Positions 53,739-63,283 of a stretch of DNA of 64,000 bases are shown here, piece after piece. Numbering within the stretch: position 1 is the stretch's first letter; every line of letters starts with the position of its first letter. A model generated the notes under the pieces. That model did not search any database and had not been told where the DNA came from. It worked only from the letters and a program-made list of their open reading frames with translations. Position numbers and translations under genes: made by a program. This DNA comes from Lentisphaerota bacterium (GTDB lineage Bacteria > Verrucomicrobiota > Lentisphaeria > Victivallales > Victivallaceae): assembly GCA_024225035.1 (NCBI GenBank), contig JAAEMX010000224.1:62001-126000 (forward strand), given 5' to 3'.

Positions 53739-56269
53739 AATTTACAAAGTCATTAAAGGTGGCGATTCTCGCTTTGAGCCTGCTGACTCCACTGCTGCTT
53801 TTTGCGGATGCGGAGGATATTCGCGGTTTTAAAACATTCAATGCGAGACTGCCGATCTATCACAAGCAGCGTTTGCAGTTTCTGATTTACAGTACACAGG
53901 TGACAAAACAAGGCAGCAAAATACTGGCCGATGACGCTATTATCGATATTGTCCGTAAAGGTGTTGACCTTGACCACATTCAATACATGGATGGAGTAAA
54001 ACCATACCCTTTAGGCTCGCCTTACAGCGTTGCCGAAAAATTTTGGCTGGCCAATCCGCATAGCGAGGGTTACGTAGCTTCCAGTAAAGCTTCCATTGAC
54101 CAGGCTACAAAAACCGCCAGCGGTAACCGTGAGGTGTTCTTGCGCTCTCCGCAAATGGATTTGAATGGAGTTGGCTTTACCGCTAATTTTGACAAACGTA
54201 TTGTCCATGTTGGCAAGGATGTCCATATAATTATAAGGATACATTCCCCGCGTAGTTCCAAACCGGCTACCGCTAAACAGAAAGCAGCTATTATTAAAGT
54301 TACTGCTGATAGAATGGAAGCGGACTTTTCTAAAGAAATAGTTACCCTGATTGGTAATGTAAAGGTCAATGAGGCTAGGTTTAAAATAGACTGTGACCGC
54401 TTAATGGTCGACCTGAATAGAAGCAGGAAAGGCGATGCCAATAGTAAAGATGATATGCCCGGAGGAATTTCTAAAATTACCTGCTTGGGGAACGTTAAAA
54501 TTAATCGCAAACTTTCGCCTCAGGAAATAGCTGAAAATGGTGAGCAGCGTGCTTATGCGGATACTGCAGTTTATGACACCATCAAGGGTGAAATTCAGTT
54601 ACTTGGTAAAAACCCGAGAATTATGCGTGGAAGCGATTTTATATCGGGCAAGCGCATTATCATGTGGAAAGACAAAGAACGCATGAAGGTTTTTGGGAAC
54701 GGTATGATACGTATGCGTCTCAAGCGTAAAGGGCAGGCTGCAAAAGGACCGCTGAAGCCGACAGTTATCACGTCTGATTACATGGATCTTAATTATGCTG
54801 GTAATCTGGGCATCTTTGTCGGTAATGTTCATATTGATGACGCATCGATGAATCTAGACTGTAAGAAGATGACTTTATATCTCGTTGATACACTTAAAGA
54901 CAAGACAGCCGCGACAGAACCAAAACCAGTTAAGCCTGTGGAACTTGTGCCGTCTACTATCAGTACCTCTGGGAAAAAACAGGTGGAACGCATAATTTGT
55001 GTTGGCGACGTGGTTGTTACCAGGCGTAATGGTACAACAGACGTATCCGAAAGGGCTCTAGCTGGCAGAGCAGTTTACCTGTTGAAAAACAGCTGTATAA
55101 CTCTTTCTGAAGACAACCCGATTATCATTAGAGGCAGAGACTCAATCAGCGGACGCGAAATGACAGTCTGGCTGGACCAGAACCGTCTGCAGGTTGACAA
55201 AAACAGTCGCATAGTTCTGAACAAACTGCGTAAAGGGCAGGGGGTAGATCAGAAAATGGTCAAGACAGTTGTGACCTCTGATAAATCTGACCTGAATTAC
55301 GGCAGCGGAAAACTTTATTTTGAAGGTCTGGTAAACGTAAAAGATCCAGCTCTTAAACTTGATTGCACCAAAATGACAATCATGCTTGATGATAATGAGC
55401 AGAAGTTTGCTGACGCCGGAAAAGCTGAAAAAGAATCCAGCGATGACCCATTTGACAATATTGGCAGCGGATCAGGCAAGAAAGATATTGATAAGGTCGT
55501 ATGTATTGGTAAGGTTCAGGTTGAAGACCCACGTGCCATCGTGAACTGTGATAAGATGACAATGACCTTCAAAGAACGCCCGAAAGGCAGTGAAAATAAC
55601 GCTGGCGTGGGTGCACTTGGATCAGGAAGCAACCGTGAAATAGATAAAATTTTCTGTGACGGTAACTTCAGACTTGAGACTAAAACTCAGCCGCAGGATG
55701 AAAAAACTGCTAACAAGAGTGAAGACGAGGAAGAAGATGATAGCCTGGTCTCCTCTATGGGCAAAAGCGCAACAGGTCGTGTTGTTGCCACTTCTGATGA
55801 TGCTATGATGGATATCCCCGGCAACTTATGTAAGCTGTTGGGTAATGTCCGAGTTGTTGAGCCGCGTGTAACCCTTGACTGTAAACGTATGAATATATAT
55901 GCAGAGAATGTTAAACCCGGTGAACTCGATAAGCCAATACCGCTGGATGACGATGAACTCGAAGCCAATGTCCCGCGTCGTATCGCTATTGGTGAAAACA
56001 AGAAGTTAACAAAAATAATTTGTCATGATGACGTCGTTATCAGTCGTGTTATAACTGATGGGGAAAGACAGCAGGCTCTCGGAAAGAAAGCAGTTTATGA
56101 CGTGTTTAAGAGAAATATAGTCCTGACTGGAACCCCGAAGAAGAAACCGATTATGCGCCAGGGAGATAACGTGGTTGAAGGAGATCAAATAACGCTTTGG
56201 ACTGATAGCGAAAAACTGGATATCAAGAATAGCCGGCTTAAGCTGGCGGACCCTGATCAATTGCGTTGA
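53735..56269 (+). CDS. Large LptA-like (OstA-repeat) LPS transport protein
   Basis: An 844-residue secreted protein in the place of lptC and lptA. The signal peptide ends at LLFADA. About 180 residues of an LptC-like first domain follow, then at least four OstA-type repeats of the form GNVxVxxxxxxxDCxxMxxxL (near residues 205, 360, 525 and 700, counting from this start). These alternate with shorter VGDVVVTR-like and ISGRxMTVWLD-like strands. Standard LptA has one domain of about 185 residues. TTG 53735 overlaps the kdsC stop; ATG 53705 is possible. The family link is by repeat pattern. Confidence 0.78.
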   Translation: MKFTKSLKVAILALSLLTPLLLFADAEDIRGFKTFNARLPIYHKQRLQFLIYSTQVTKQGSKILADDAIIDIVRKGVDLDHIQYMDGVKPYPLGSPYSVAEKFWLANPHSEGYVASSKASIDQATKTASGNREVFLRSPQMDLNGVGFTANFDKRIVHVGKDVHIIIRIHSPRSSKPATAKQKAAIIKVTADRMEADFSKEIVTLIGNVKVNEARFKIDCDRLMVDLNRSRKGDANSKDDMPGGISKITCLGNVKINRKLSPQEIAENGEQRAYADTAVYDTIKGEIQLLGKNPRIMRGSDFISGKRIIMWKDKERMKVFGNGMIRMRLKRKGQAAKGPLKPTVITSDYMDLNYAGNLGIFVGNVHIDDASMNLDCKKMTLYLVDTLKDKTAATEPKPVKPVELVPSTISTSGKKQVERIICVGDVVVTRRNGTTDVSERALAGRAVYLLKNSCITLSEDNPIIIRGRDSISGREMTVWLDQNRLQVDKNSRIVLNKLRKGQGVDQKMVKTVVTSDKSDLNYGSGKLYFEGLVNVKDPALKLDCTKMTIMLDDNEQKFADAGKAEKESSDDPFDNIGSGSGKKDIDKVVCIGKVQVEDPRAIVNCDKMTMTFKERPKGSENNAGVGALGSGSNREIDKIFCDGNFRLETKTQPQDEKTANKSEDEEEDDSLVSSMGKSATGRVVATSDDAMMDIPGNLCKLLGNVRVVEPRVTLDCKRMNIYAENVKPGELDKPIPLDDDELEANVPRRIAIGENKKLTKIICHDDVVISRVITDGERQQALGKKAVYDVFKRNIVLTGTPKKKPIMRQGDNVVEGDQITLWTDSEKLDIKNSRLKLADPDQLR

Positions 56270-56408
56270 TTTGCGTCCAATAAAACTTGAACACACAGTT
56301 TTTTATGTTAGGTTTATTTGTGAAATAAATTACAACCGGAGTCAGAAAAACGCTGTTAAAAATGCGTTTCCGGTTGTATAATATATTTATGAAAGGATGA
56401 ATTTCGTA

Positions 56409-57152
56409 ATGGCAGAAACCGATACCAGAGAAGTTCTGCTGGAAGCTTCTGATTTGGTCAAAGCTTATCACGGCAAACGTGTTGTGAATGGAGTTTCTAT
56501 AAATGTAAAAGCAGGTGAAGTTGTTGGATTGCTCGGACCTAATGGTGCGGGTAAAACTACCAGTTTTTACATGACTATGGGCCTGATCAGACCTGATGGC
56601 GGGTGCGTTAAATTCAGAGGCGTTGAAGTAACGCATGTTCCAATGTATCAACGTGCCCGTCTAGGAATGGGTTATCTTGCGCAGGAACCGTCTATTTTCA
56701 GAAAACTCACTGTGGAACAGAATATTATGGCTATCCTTGAAACGCTTGATATTTCAAGGGCTGAGCGTAAAGAGCGACTTCGGGAACTTCTGGATGAGCT
56801 TGAACTGACCCCTTTGTCTAAGCAGAAAGCCATGACTCTCAGTGGCGGAGAACGCCGTCGACTGGAGATCACCCGCGCTCTGGTTACTAATCCATCTTTT
56901 ATAATGCTTGACGAACCTTTTAGTGGTGTGGACCCAATCGCTGTTTATGACGTACAACAGATTATAGGGCAATTACAGAAAAAAAATCTAGGCATTCTTA
57001 TTACTGACCACAATGTTCGTGAAACTCTTTCCGTAGTTGATCGCGCTTACCTTATGTGTCAGGGAAAGATTATGCTTGAAGGCCCAAGTGATTTCCTGGT
57101 TAAAGATGATAAGGCCAAGGAAATTTATTTGGGACCGCAGTTTACAATGTAA
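56409..57152 (+). CDS. lptB: LPS export ABC transporter ATPase LptB
   Basis: It energises extraction of LPS from the inner membrane. The 247-residue protein has Walker A GPNGAGKTTSFYM, a Q loop YLAQEPSIFRKL, the signature LSGGERRRLEITRAL, Walker B FIMLDEPF and the H loop ITDHNVRE, all with LptB spacing. ATG 56409 is chosen because AAAGGA lies 11 bases before it; ATG 56397 sits inside that site. LptF and LptG are not in the window. It is in operon with the LptA-like gene. Confidence 0.95.
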   Translation: MAETDTREVLLEASDLVKAYHGKRVVNGVSINVKAGEVVGLLGPNGAGKTTSFYMTMGLIRPDGGCVKFRGVEVTHVPMYQRARLGMGYLAQEPSIFRKLTVEQNIMAILETLDISRAERKERLRELLDELELTPLSKQKAMTLSGGERRRLEITRALVTNPSFIMLDEPFSGVDPIAVYDVQQIIGQLQKKNLGILITDHNVRETLSVVDRAYLMCQGKIMLEGPSDFLVKDDKAKEIYLGPQFTM

Positions 57153-57198
57153 TATTTATGAAACTTTTTTTCCACCTTTAACAATTAGGAGGTGCATT

Positions 57199-57576
57199 AT
57201 GCAAATCATCATCAGTGGACGCCATTTCAATGTTACCGATGAAATGAAGGCTCAGATCAACGAACGCCTAACTGCTATTTTGGAGCACAAATCACTTAAA
57301 ATAACTACAGTTAGAGTCATTCTTGCTCAAGAAGGCAGCCGGTTCCTGGCAGAAGTTATTGTTAATATCAAGAGTCATGATATCGAAGCCAAAGCAGAAA
57401 GCTACGATATGAATGAATCAGTTGAAACTATTATTGATAAAATTGAAATTCAGGTTCGCAAGTACTTGGACAAAATGCAGGACCATCATCGCGAACACGT
57501 TGAAAAGGGTTTTGTTGTTTCTGAAGAACTCGAAGCTTCCGAAGAAGAAATGATTGAAGAAGAAGGTCTCGTATAA
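57199..57576 (+). CDS. hpf: Ribosome hibernation promoting factor (short form)
   Basis: It binds the 30S subunit in stationary phase and helps dimerise or protect ribosomes. The 125-residue protein has the HPF pattern MQIIISGRHFNVTDEMKAQINERL and VEVIVNIKSHDIEAKAES-like strands, with an acidic tail that replaces the long-form C-terminal domain. AGGAGGTG precedes ATG 57199. The gene lies 46 bases after lptB, near where rpoN often stands in other genomes; rpoN is absent. Confidence 0.92.
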   Translation: MQIIISGRHFNVTDEMKAQINERLTAILEHKSLKITTVRVILAQEGSRFLAEVIVNIKSHDIEAKAESYDMNESVETIIDKIEIQVRKYLDKMQDHHREHVEKGFVVSEELEASEEEMIEEEGLV

Positions 57577-57600
57577 GATCGTTCATTATATTGTTTTTTC

Positions 57601-57623
57601 ATCCCCTCACGTCGTGAGGGGAT
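57601..57623 (+). terminator. Strong terminator of the LPS operon
   Basis: A perfect 10-bp stem (ATCCCCTCAC and complement) with a 3-base loop and nine T, 24 bases after the hpf stop. Confidence 0.92.
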
Positions 57624-57779
57624 TTTTTTTTGTCCATGCTTTTGTAATATGCATAAAATAAACTATTTTATCCAGATATGATTTTAACTGCAAAATCATC
57701 AAACGCTTACGGTCACTGCTTGAGCATGTGGCTGAATATTGATTGAATATAAATTAGAATTTTACATATGAGGTAAAAA

Positions 57780-59150
57780 ATGGCACTTTGGGGCGGAAGA
57801 TTCAGCTCAGAGACTGACAAAGAACTTACCGAATTCTCAGAATCAGTTTCATATGACAAACGGCTGTATAAATATGACGTTCTTGGCAGTAAAACACATG
57901 TTGCAATGCTTGCGGCTCAAGGGATTATTCCCAAAGAGACCGCTGAGGCAATTGCCGTTGAGCTTGACGTAATTGAAAAACGAATTGATGCCGGTGATTT
58001 TGAACTCAAGGCAGAGCTGGAAGATATCCACATGCACATCGAAAATGCCTTAATTGAAAAGCTCGGTGACGAAGGTGCCAGAGTGCATAGTGCGCGTAGC
58101 CGTAATGATCAGGTTGCTTTGGATATAAGATTATATTTGCGTGATGAAATAACTAACATAGCTGAAGGCGTAAAAGAGTTTCAACAGGCTCTGGTTGATC
58201 AGGCGGACAGAAATGGCGACGCCATTTTACCCGGGTTTACTCACCTGCAGCACGCCCAGCCAGTCTTGTTTGGTCACCACCTTTTAGCTTATGTTGAAAT
58301 GTTTGCCCGTGATATTGAACGCTTGTTGGACTGTCGCAAAAGGGTTAACGTAATGCCTCTTGGGTCTGGTGCTCTTGCCGGAACAACTTTGCCTATCAAC
58401 CGTGAGATGGTTTGTGAAAGCTTGAAGTTTGAGCGTGTGACCAGAAACAGTATGGATGCTGTTGCGGATCGTGATTTTGCTATTGAATTGCTCAGTGCTC
58501 TTTCTATTTTTGCTATGCATGTATCACGTTTGTCTGAAGACTTGATTCTCTGGTGTTCTCAGGAATTCAGCTTTGTGGAGCTTGGTGACGCATTTTGTAC
58601 TGGATCGAGCCTGATGCCGCAGAAGAAAAATCCAGACATTGCTGAGCTTTCGCGTGGAAAAACTGCCAGAGTTTATGGTTCACTGATGTCATTGCTTACT
58701 TTATGTAAAGGCCTTCCTCTTACGTACAATCGTGATATGCAGGAGGACAAAGAACCTCTTTTTGATGCGATTGATACTGTCAATAAGATATTAAGAGTAT
58801 ATCCGCCAATGGTTGCTGGTTTAGAAATATGCCGTGAGAATATGTTTAGTGCAGCTTCGGATCCAGCCTTGATGGCAACAGATTTGGCCGAAGAACTGGT
58901 CAAGCTTGGCGTACCATTCCGAACAGCACATCATAGGGTGGGATCTTTTGTGAAATGGTGCAGGGATAATGGTAAAGCTTTAGATGCAGCTACATTGGAT
59001 GAGATGCGTGAAACCATTCCTGAGGCAACGCCTGAGTTCCTTGATTTATTTTCACCGGAAAGCAGCGTTGCAAAACGAGAAGTAACTGGCGCGACAGGGC
59101 CTAAAGCGGTAGCTGATCAAATTGCATTCTGGAAAGAAAAACTGACTTAA
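57780..59150 (+). CDS. argH: Argininosuccinate lyase
   Basis: It makes arginine and fumarate in the last step of arginine synthesis. The 456-residue protein starts MALWGGRFSSETDKEL. It has EDIHMHIENALIE, the SRSRNDQV segment, FTHLQHAQPV and the signature GSSLMPQKKNPD with catalytic Ser. It stands alone, with no other arg gene nearby. TGAGGTAAAAA precedes the ATG. A weak hairpin (GGCG/CGCC) with T run at 59174-59212 may end it. Confidence 0.96.
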   Translation: MALWGGRFSSETDKELTEFSESVSYDKRLYKYDVLGSKTHVAMLAAQGIIPKETAEAIAVELDVIEKRIDAGDFELKAELEDIHMHIENALIEKLGDEGARVHSARSRNDQVALDIRLYLRDEITNIAEGVKEFQQALVDQADRNGDAILPGFTHLQHAQPVLFGHHLLAYVEMFARDIERLLDCRKRVNVMPLGSGALAGTTLPINREMVCESLKFERVTRNSMDAVADRDFAIELLSALSIFAMHVSRLSEDLILWCSQEFSFVELGDAFCTGSSLMPQKKNPDIAELSRGKTARVYGSLMSLLTLCKGLPLTYNRDMQEDKEPLFDAIDTVNKILRVYPPMVAGLEICRENMFSAASDPALMATDLAEELVKLGVPFRTAHHRVGSFVKWCRDNGKALDAATLDEMRETIPEATPEFLDLFSPESSVAKREVTGATGPKAVADQIAFWKEKLT

Positions 59151-59272
59151 ATATTAGCGTTAATGTTTTTTATGGCGGCATATTAATTGTGTCGCCTTTT
59201 TTTGTATAAAAGAAGAATGATATTGACAAAAATTCAAGTTTTGGGATTATTATTATACAAGATTAAAAAAAG

Positions 59273-59315
59273 CGGGACGAACCGCGACTGTGGAGCAAGT
59301 CTACGGAACGTCCCG
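59273..59315 (-). terminator. Terminator-like hairpin after the Met-rich lipoprotein gene
   Basis: CGGGACG-AA-CCG at 59273-59284 pairs with CGG-AA-CGTCCCG at 59304-59315, with one AA/AA internal loop. On the minus strand it is followed by a T run. It lies 30 bases after the lipoprotein stop. Confidence 0.7.
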
Positions 59316-59345
59316 ACAGTTCAGGGGATATAGACTAAATCTTAA

Positions 59346-59711
59346 TTACATTTTATCCATGCATTCTTGGTAGCATTTCATGAGCTCATCAAGCTTTGCC
59401 ATTTTAGCTTTATGATCTTCAATAGTTTTCTTCATTTCCATGCCTTTGGCACCAGCTTGTTCGTCCATAGGCATTGCTTTCATATCTGCCATCATTTTGT
59501 CCATGGTCTGCATGCATTTTTCTTTCTGCATCTTACATGCATCCATTTTCATTTTGAGTTGTTCTTTAGTCATGGTTTGAGCTTCCTGTTTAACCTGCTC
59601 GATAGGCTTATTCATATCAACAGGGGGTACAGGACATGCTTCTTTTTGTTCTCCACAACCAGCCAGGCAAGATACGACAGCGCAAGAAACGATTAACAGC
59701 AACCTCTTCAT
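59346..59711 (-). CDS. Small Met-rich lipoprotein
   Basis: A 121-residue lipoprotein with lipobox CLAGC (C19). The mature chain is helical, Lys/Gln/Glu-rich and contains about 18 Met in 90 residues, many as MxxM or MM pairs, plus four Cys (spacing DACKMQKEKC and KCYQEC). I do not recognise it. The pattern suggests a coiled envelope protein that may bind soft metals such as copper; that is inference. It is monocistronic with a strong terminator and a Met-rich sequence unlike its neighbours. Confidence 0.72.
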   Translation of the reverse strand: MKRLLLIVSCAVVSCLAGCGEQKEACPVPPVDMNKPIEQVKQEAQTMTKEQLKMKMDACKMQKEKCMQTMDKMMADMKAMPMDEQAGAKGMEMKKTIEDHKAKMAKLDELMKCYQECMDKM

Positions 59712-59838
59712 TTTTTTCTCCTCAAATAACTGTTTACAACGAATTATAAAAAAATCCGCTTAACTGTTTAAGAATTGATAACTCCTCGTTATTAATTATA
59801 ATAATTAAAAAATGCTGAAAATGCAAGATAAAAAGCAA

Positions 59839-59873
59839 AAAACTATAAAAATTATTCATTTTTTTATAGTTTT
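59839..59873 (-). terminator. AT-rich hairpin after the PQ-loop gene
   Basis: A perfect 13-bp inverted repeat (AAAACTATAAAAA at 59839-59851 and complement at 59861-59873) with a 9-base loop lies 36 bases after the stop. Its AT content makes strength uncertain. Confidence 0.5.
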
Positions 59874-59909
59874 AAGCTCAAAATAAACAGGGGTTTTCGC
59901 TGAAAAAAA

Positions 59910-60173
59910 TTAGATGGTACGGTTTTTTCTGAGGTAATAATAAGTAAGAGAGAGGTCTGTGGCTACCATGCAGAAGTTTAAAATATATAGAGCAAGGACA
60001 AAATCGACGCCGCTGATGAATTTGTGAACAATACCGCTGGCATAACCAATTAAAAGTAAGAACATGAAAGCAAGGCTCTTTCCGGCGGGGTTTTTACTTT
60101 TGTAAGTTTTGAAAATGGCTAAAGGCCAGCTGGCACCGAAACAAATCATCATAGCAGCTTCAAAAACGCTCAT
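59910..60173 (-). CDS. PQ-loop-like small membrane protein
   Basis: An 87-residue protein with three hydrophobic helices. FGASWPLAIFKTYKSKNPAGKSLAFMF follows the PQ-loop/SWEET half-transporter pattern of Pro and KS motifs; semi-SWEET proteins of this size dimerise to move small solutes. Function is unknown here. It lies 114 bases after rnr. Confidence 0.72.
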   Translation of the reverse strand: MSVFEAAMMICFGASWPLAIFKTYKSKNPAGKSLAFMFLLLIGYASGIVHKFISGVDFVLALYILNFCMVATDLSLTYYYLRKNRTI

Positions 60174-60287
60174 GTTATCTCCTGACTTAAAAATAGTATG
60201 TATAAAATATTAGACCAAAGCAGAATAATATAACATAATATATCTGGGCGACAAGCAGATAAATGATTTTTTATAGTGAATTTAAGT

Positions 60288-62294
60288 TCAGGCAAGCTTG
60301 AATATTGCGCTGCCGCGGACAAAGTCGATTTGACTTAATTTGAGGTAAATATAGTCACCGCATTTGTACGTTTTTTTACCGCGCTTATCAATAAGCTTGT
60401 TACCGCGTCGCCGGCAGTCGTTCGGCAGGTTATCGAGCGGTACAAATCCATAGATACCAAGGTCCTGTATATCTACGAGCATGCCTGCTGAAATAACTTT
60501 AGCAATGATGCCCTCATGCAGGTTTTCCAATCCGCTTTCAAGCTCGTTTTCCAAGTAGCGCAGTTTAAGACGATCATTTGCCGTAAAGTAGGCATTGTCG
60601 TTATTTTCCTCTTTGCCTGTGCAGGAATCAGCAATCTGGGCAGCTGTTTTTTTGGAGCTTAATTTGCCGTTTATTTGGGCTTCCCAAAGCTGTTGGTGGA
60701 CGAATAGATCTGAATATCTTCTTATAGGACTGGTAAAGTGCAGGTAACGTCCTTTTCCAAGACCAAAGTGCAAGGCTGCGCCTTCTTGATAGAGTGCGCG
60801 CGGCAGAGAGCGCAGAAACGCACTTAATATTGCCGGACGGCGTGGCCCTTCCGGAAGTGAAGTGAGAAATTTATTGCATGCAGCACGGCTGGTTAGGTCA
60901 CCGGGTGTTATTCCGAAGGATTCCTCTGCTATCGCAGTGAACTCCGCAATCTTTTCAGGATCAGGTTCAGGGTGAGTTCTAAATACGCCTGGAATTGATT
61001 TCTCTATCATTTCTTTGGCTACTTCTGAATTAGCCGCCAGCATGAATTCTTCAACCATTTGGTCTGCTTCACGCTGTACTTTATGTCCTAGGCCGATAAT
61101 TTCATTTTTTTCTTCATCTACAAGAACTCTGGTTTCAGGAATTGACATTTCAAGAAATTTTTCAGTTTTACGCCGGTAAGAGCGCATATTCTTATAAAGT
61201 TTTATCGTTGTCTGCAGATTGCTGCAAAATTCTTTATCCCAGTCTTTCTCTTTGCTGTTACGTTCTATAAAATCTTGAACTTGTCCAAATGTCAGACGTT
61301 TGTTAACCCTTATAGTGCTGTGGCAACGTCTTACTGAGGTAATTCGACCGCTACGCCGATTAACTGTCATCATTACAGAGTGCGCCAGTGAATCCTGATC
61401 AGCGTTAAGACTGATAGCTGCAGTCAAAGTTTTTGGCAGCATCGGTAGCGTTCTACCTGGTAGGTAGGCTGTAAAGCCACGCTCAAAGGCAGTGTGATCA
61501 AATTCTGATGCCGGAGCTATATAGGCTGCAACATCGGCAATGTGAACACCCAGCTCTATTTCACGTTCATCTTCAGTTGGAGCAATGGATACTGCGTCGT
61601 CAAAGTCTTTAGCATCATGCGGATCAATTGTCACAGTGAAAAGGTTACGCATATCTTCACGTTTTATATCACGTGGTTTTATGCTGGCTGCAGCCGAATC
61701 TTCTTCCTGGGTATAAGGAGGCAGCAGTTTAAATTCTTTGCAGACTGCGTCAAGGTCATTTCTGATCACGCCTGCAAGACCAAATCGCTCTTTTACTATA
61801 CCGCGCCTGGCAGCATTAGCTCGTGGTGTTTTGCTGTGAATCAGCTCAACCTTGACCCACTCACCACGCTTAGCTCCATTCAGCTTCCCTGCGACTGAGA
61901 TGTCTTCAGGTATGCGTTTATTAAGAGGGCGTACTTTTTTTCCGGCAAGAAGTTCGCCTACAATAGTTGTTCTAGCACGCTCAAATATATTCTTAACCTT
62001 GCCAGCCGGTCCGCGATCAGGGTAAAAAGCATCTTCGGGACGAGGAGGCAGCATGGCAACTTCTACAACATCGCCATCCATCGCAGAGCGAAGGAACTGT
62101 GGCGGGATAAATATATCTGGTGAAGGGTTTTCTGGATCCTGATTAAATGGTGCGACAAACCCCAGACCTCCGGCTGTAACCGTAATTCTTCCAGTCACAA
62201 GCTGTTTACGCTGTTTCTTTGTGGAATCTTTTTTACGGTGCTTTTTTGCTTTATGAGTTTTTTTATGCCGTTTTAGTCTGGTTTTATTTTTCAT
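60288..62294 (-). CDS. rnr: Ribonuclease R
   Basis: A processive 3'-5' exoribonuclease that degrades structured RNA. The 668-residue protein has a very basic Lys/His N-terminal tail (about 1-30), cold-shock-like domains, the RNB core with TIDPHDAKDFDDAVSI catalytic Asp residues, YLHFTSPIRRYSDLFVH and a C-terminal S1 domain. The length is a little short of E. coli RNase R. It is divergent from panB. Confidence 0.94.
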   Translation of the reverse strand: MKNKTRLKRHKKTHKAKKHRKKDSTKKQRKQLVTGRITVTAGGLGFVAPFNQDPENPSPDIFIPPQFLRSAMDGDVVEVAMLPPRPEDAFYPDRGPAGKVKNIFERARTTIVGELLAGKKVRPLNKRIPEDISVAGKLNGAKRGEWVKVELIHSKTPRANAARRGIVKERFGLAGVIRNDLDAVCKEFKLLPPYTQEEDSAAASIKPRDIKREDMRNLFTVTIDPHDAKDFDDAVSIAPTEDEREIELGVHIADVAAYIAPASEFDHTAFERGFTAYLPGRTLPMLPKTLTAAISLNADQDSLAHSVMMTVNRRSGRITSVRRCHSTIRVNKRLTFGQVQDFIERNSKEKDWDKEFCSNLQTTIKLYKNMRSYRRKTEKFLEMSIPETRVLVDEEKNEIIGLGHKVQREADQMVEEFMLAANSEVAKEMIEKSIPGVFRTHPEPDPEKIAEFTAIAEESFGITPGDLTSRAACNKFLTSLPEGPRRPAILSAFLRSLPRALYQEGAALHFGLGKGRYLHFTSPIRRYSDLFVHQQLWEAQINGKLSSKKTAAQIADSCTGKEENNDNAYFTANDRLKLRYLENELESGLENLHEGIIAKVISAGMLVDIQDLGIYGFVPLDNLPNDCRRRGNKLIDKRGKKTYKCGDYIYLKLSQIDFVRGSAIFKLA

Positions 62295-62412
62295 GAAATC
62301 CCGCTACAATTTATGGTTTATAAAAACAATAATCCTTGTGTGGTTAATTGTAAAACCAGTTTGAAAAAAAATATTACCAAAGTATCTTAAACAAGTTTAA
62401 CAAAGAGATTTT

Positions 62413-63243
62413 ATGTACAATAAACGGAAAAATACAATGCGCAGTAGTGCAAAGAAAACAGTTTGCAGTTTTCGCAAAATGAAGAATGACGGTGAAAAAA
62501 TCGTTATGTTAACGACTTATGATGCTCCTAGCGGCAGGTTTGCCGAGCAGGCTGGAGTGGATATCCTTCTTGTAGGAGATTCTCTGGCAATGACCGTTCT
62601 GGGCTTCGATAATACGCTTCCGCTTACTCTTGAGGAATCATTGAACCACTGTAAGGCTGTCCACCGTGGAGCGCCTAACAGTTTTATCGTTGGTGATATG
62701 CCTTTCATGACTTTTCAAGCTTCTGAAAGCGAAGCTCTGAAAAACGCAGCACGCTACTTAAAGGAAGGTGGCTGCAGTGCTGTCAAAATTGAAGGTGGCA
62801 TGCCGATTATACCTTTGGTCGAGAAAATGATTATTTCCGGTATCCCAGTGATGGGACACATTGGATTACTGCCGCAACAGGTTTTGACTGCGGGTGGTTA
62901 TAAGATCGCCGGGAAAACTGATAAAGATGCCGAACGCTTGATTGCTGAAGCCGTTGCTTTGGAAAAAGCCGGTGTATTCTGTATGGTGCTTGAAGGTATC
63001 CCGGCAGAGGTCAGCAAACGTATAACTGAAGCGGTATCGGTTCCGACAATCGGTATTGGTGCAGGACCTGAATGTGCCGGACAAGTGCAAGTTTTTATGG
63101 ATATTCTCGGGATGTTTGACGGTTTCAAGCCGAAGCACGCCAAGCGCTATGCAAATATTGCTGGAGAAATTCACGATGCTCTGAGCGATTACTGCAAAGA
63201 AGTTCGCGAAAAGAAGTTCCCCACAGAAGAACATTCATTTTAA
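62413..63243 (+). CDS. panB: 3-methyl-2-oxobutanoate hydroxymethyltransferase
   Basis: It makes ketopantoate for pantothenate and coenzyme A. The 276-residue protein has TTYDAPSGRFAEQAGVDILLVGDSLAMTVLG, VGDMPFMTF, AVKIEGG, MGHIGLLPQ, IGIGAGPECAGQV and DILGMFDGFKPKHAKRY, all canonical. The N-terminal 15 residues are basic; an ATG after them at 62437 is an alternative start. panC and panD are not in the window. Confidence 0.95.
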   Translation: MYNKRKNTMRSSAKKTVCSFRKMKNDGEKIVMLTTYDAPSGRFAEQAGVDILLVGDSLAMTVLGFDNTLPLTLEESLNHCKAVHRGAPNSFIVGDMPFMTFQASESEALKNAARYLKEGGCSAVKIEGGMPIIPLVEKMIISGIPVMGHIGLLPQQVLTAGGYKIAGKTDKDAERLIAEAVALEKAGVFCMVLEGIPAEVSKRITEAVSVPTIGIGAGPECAGQVQVFMDILGMFDGFKPKHAKRYANIAGEIHDALSDYCKEVREKKFPTEEHSF

Positions 63244-63260
63244 GTTTATTAAAACTTTTC

Positions 63261-63283
63261 AAGCCGCTGCGAGTCAGCGGCTT
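63261..63283. terminator. Terminator of panB, possibly bidirectional
   Basis: A perfect 9-bp stem AAGCCGCTG / CAGCGGCTT with a 5-base loop and T run, 18 bases after the panB stop. On the minus strand it would also end the frameshifted ORF. Confidence 0.85.

Noticed and set aside
59367-59696. Plus-strand His/Phe-rich open frame opposite the Met-rich lipoprotein
   Set aside because: It is the antisense of a clear lipoprotein gene (Met codons read as His on the other strand); composition is an artefact.
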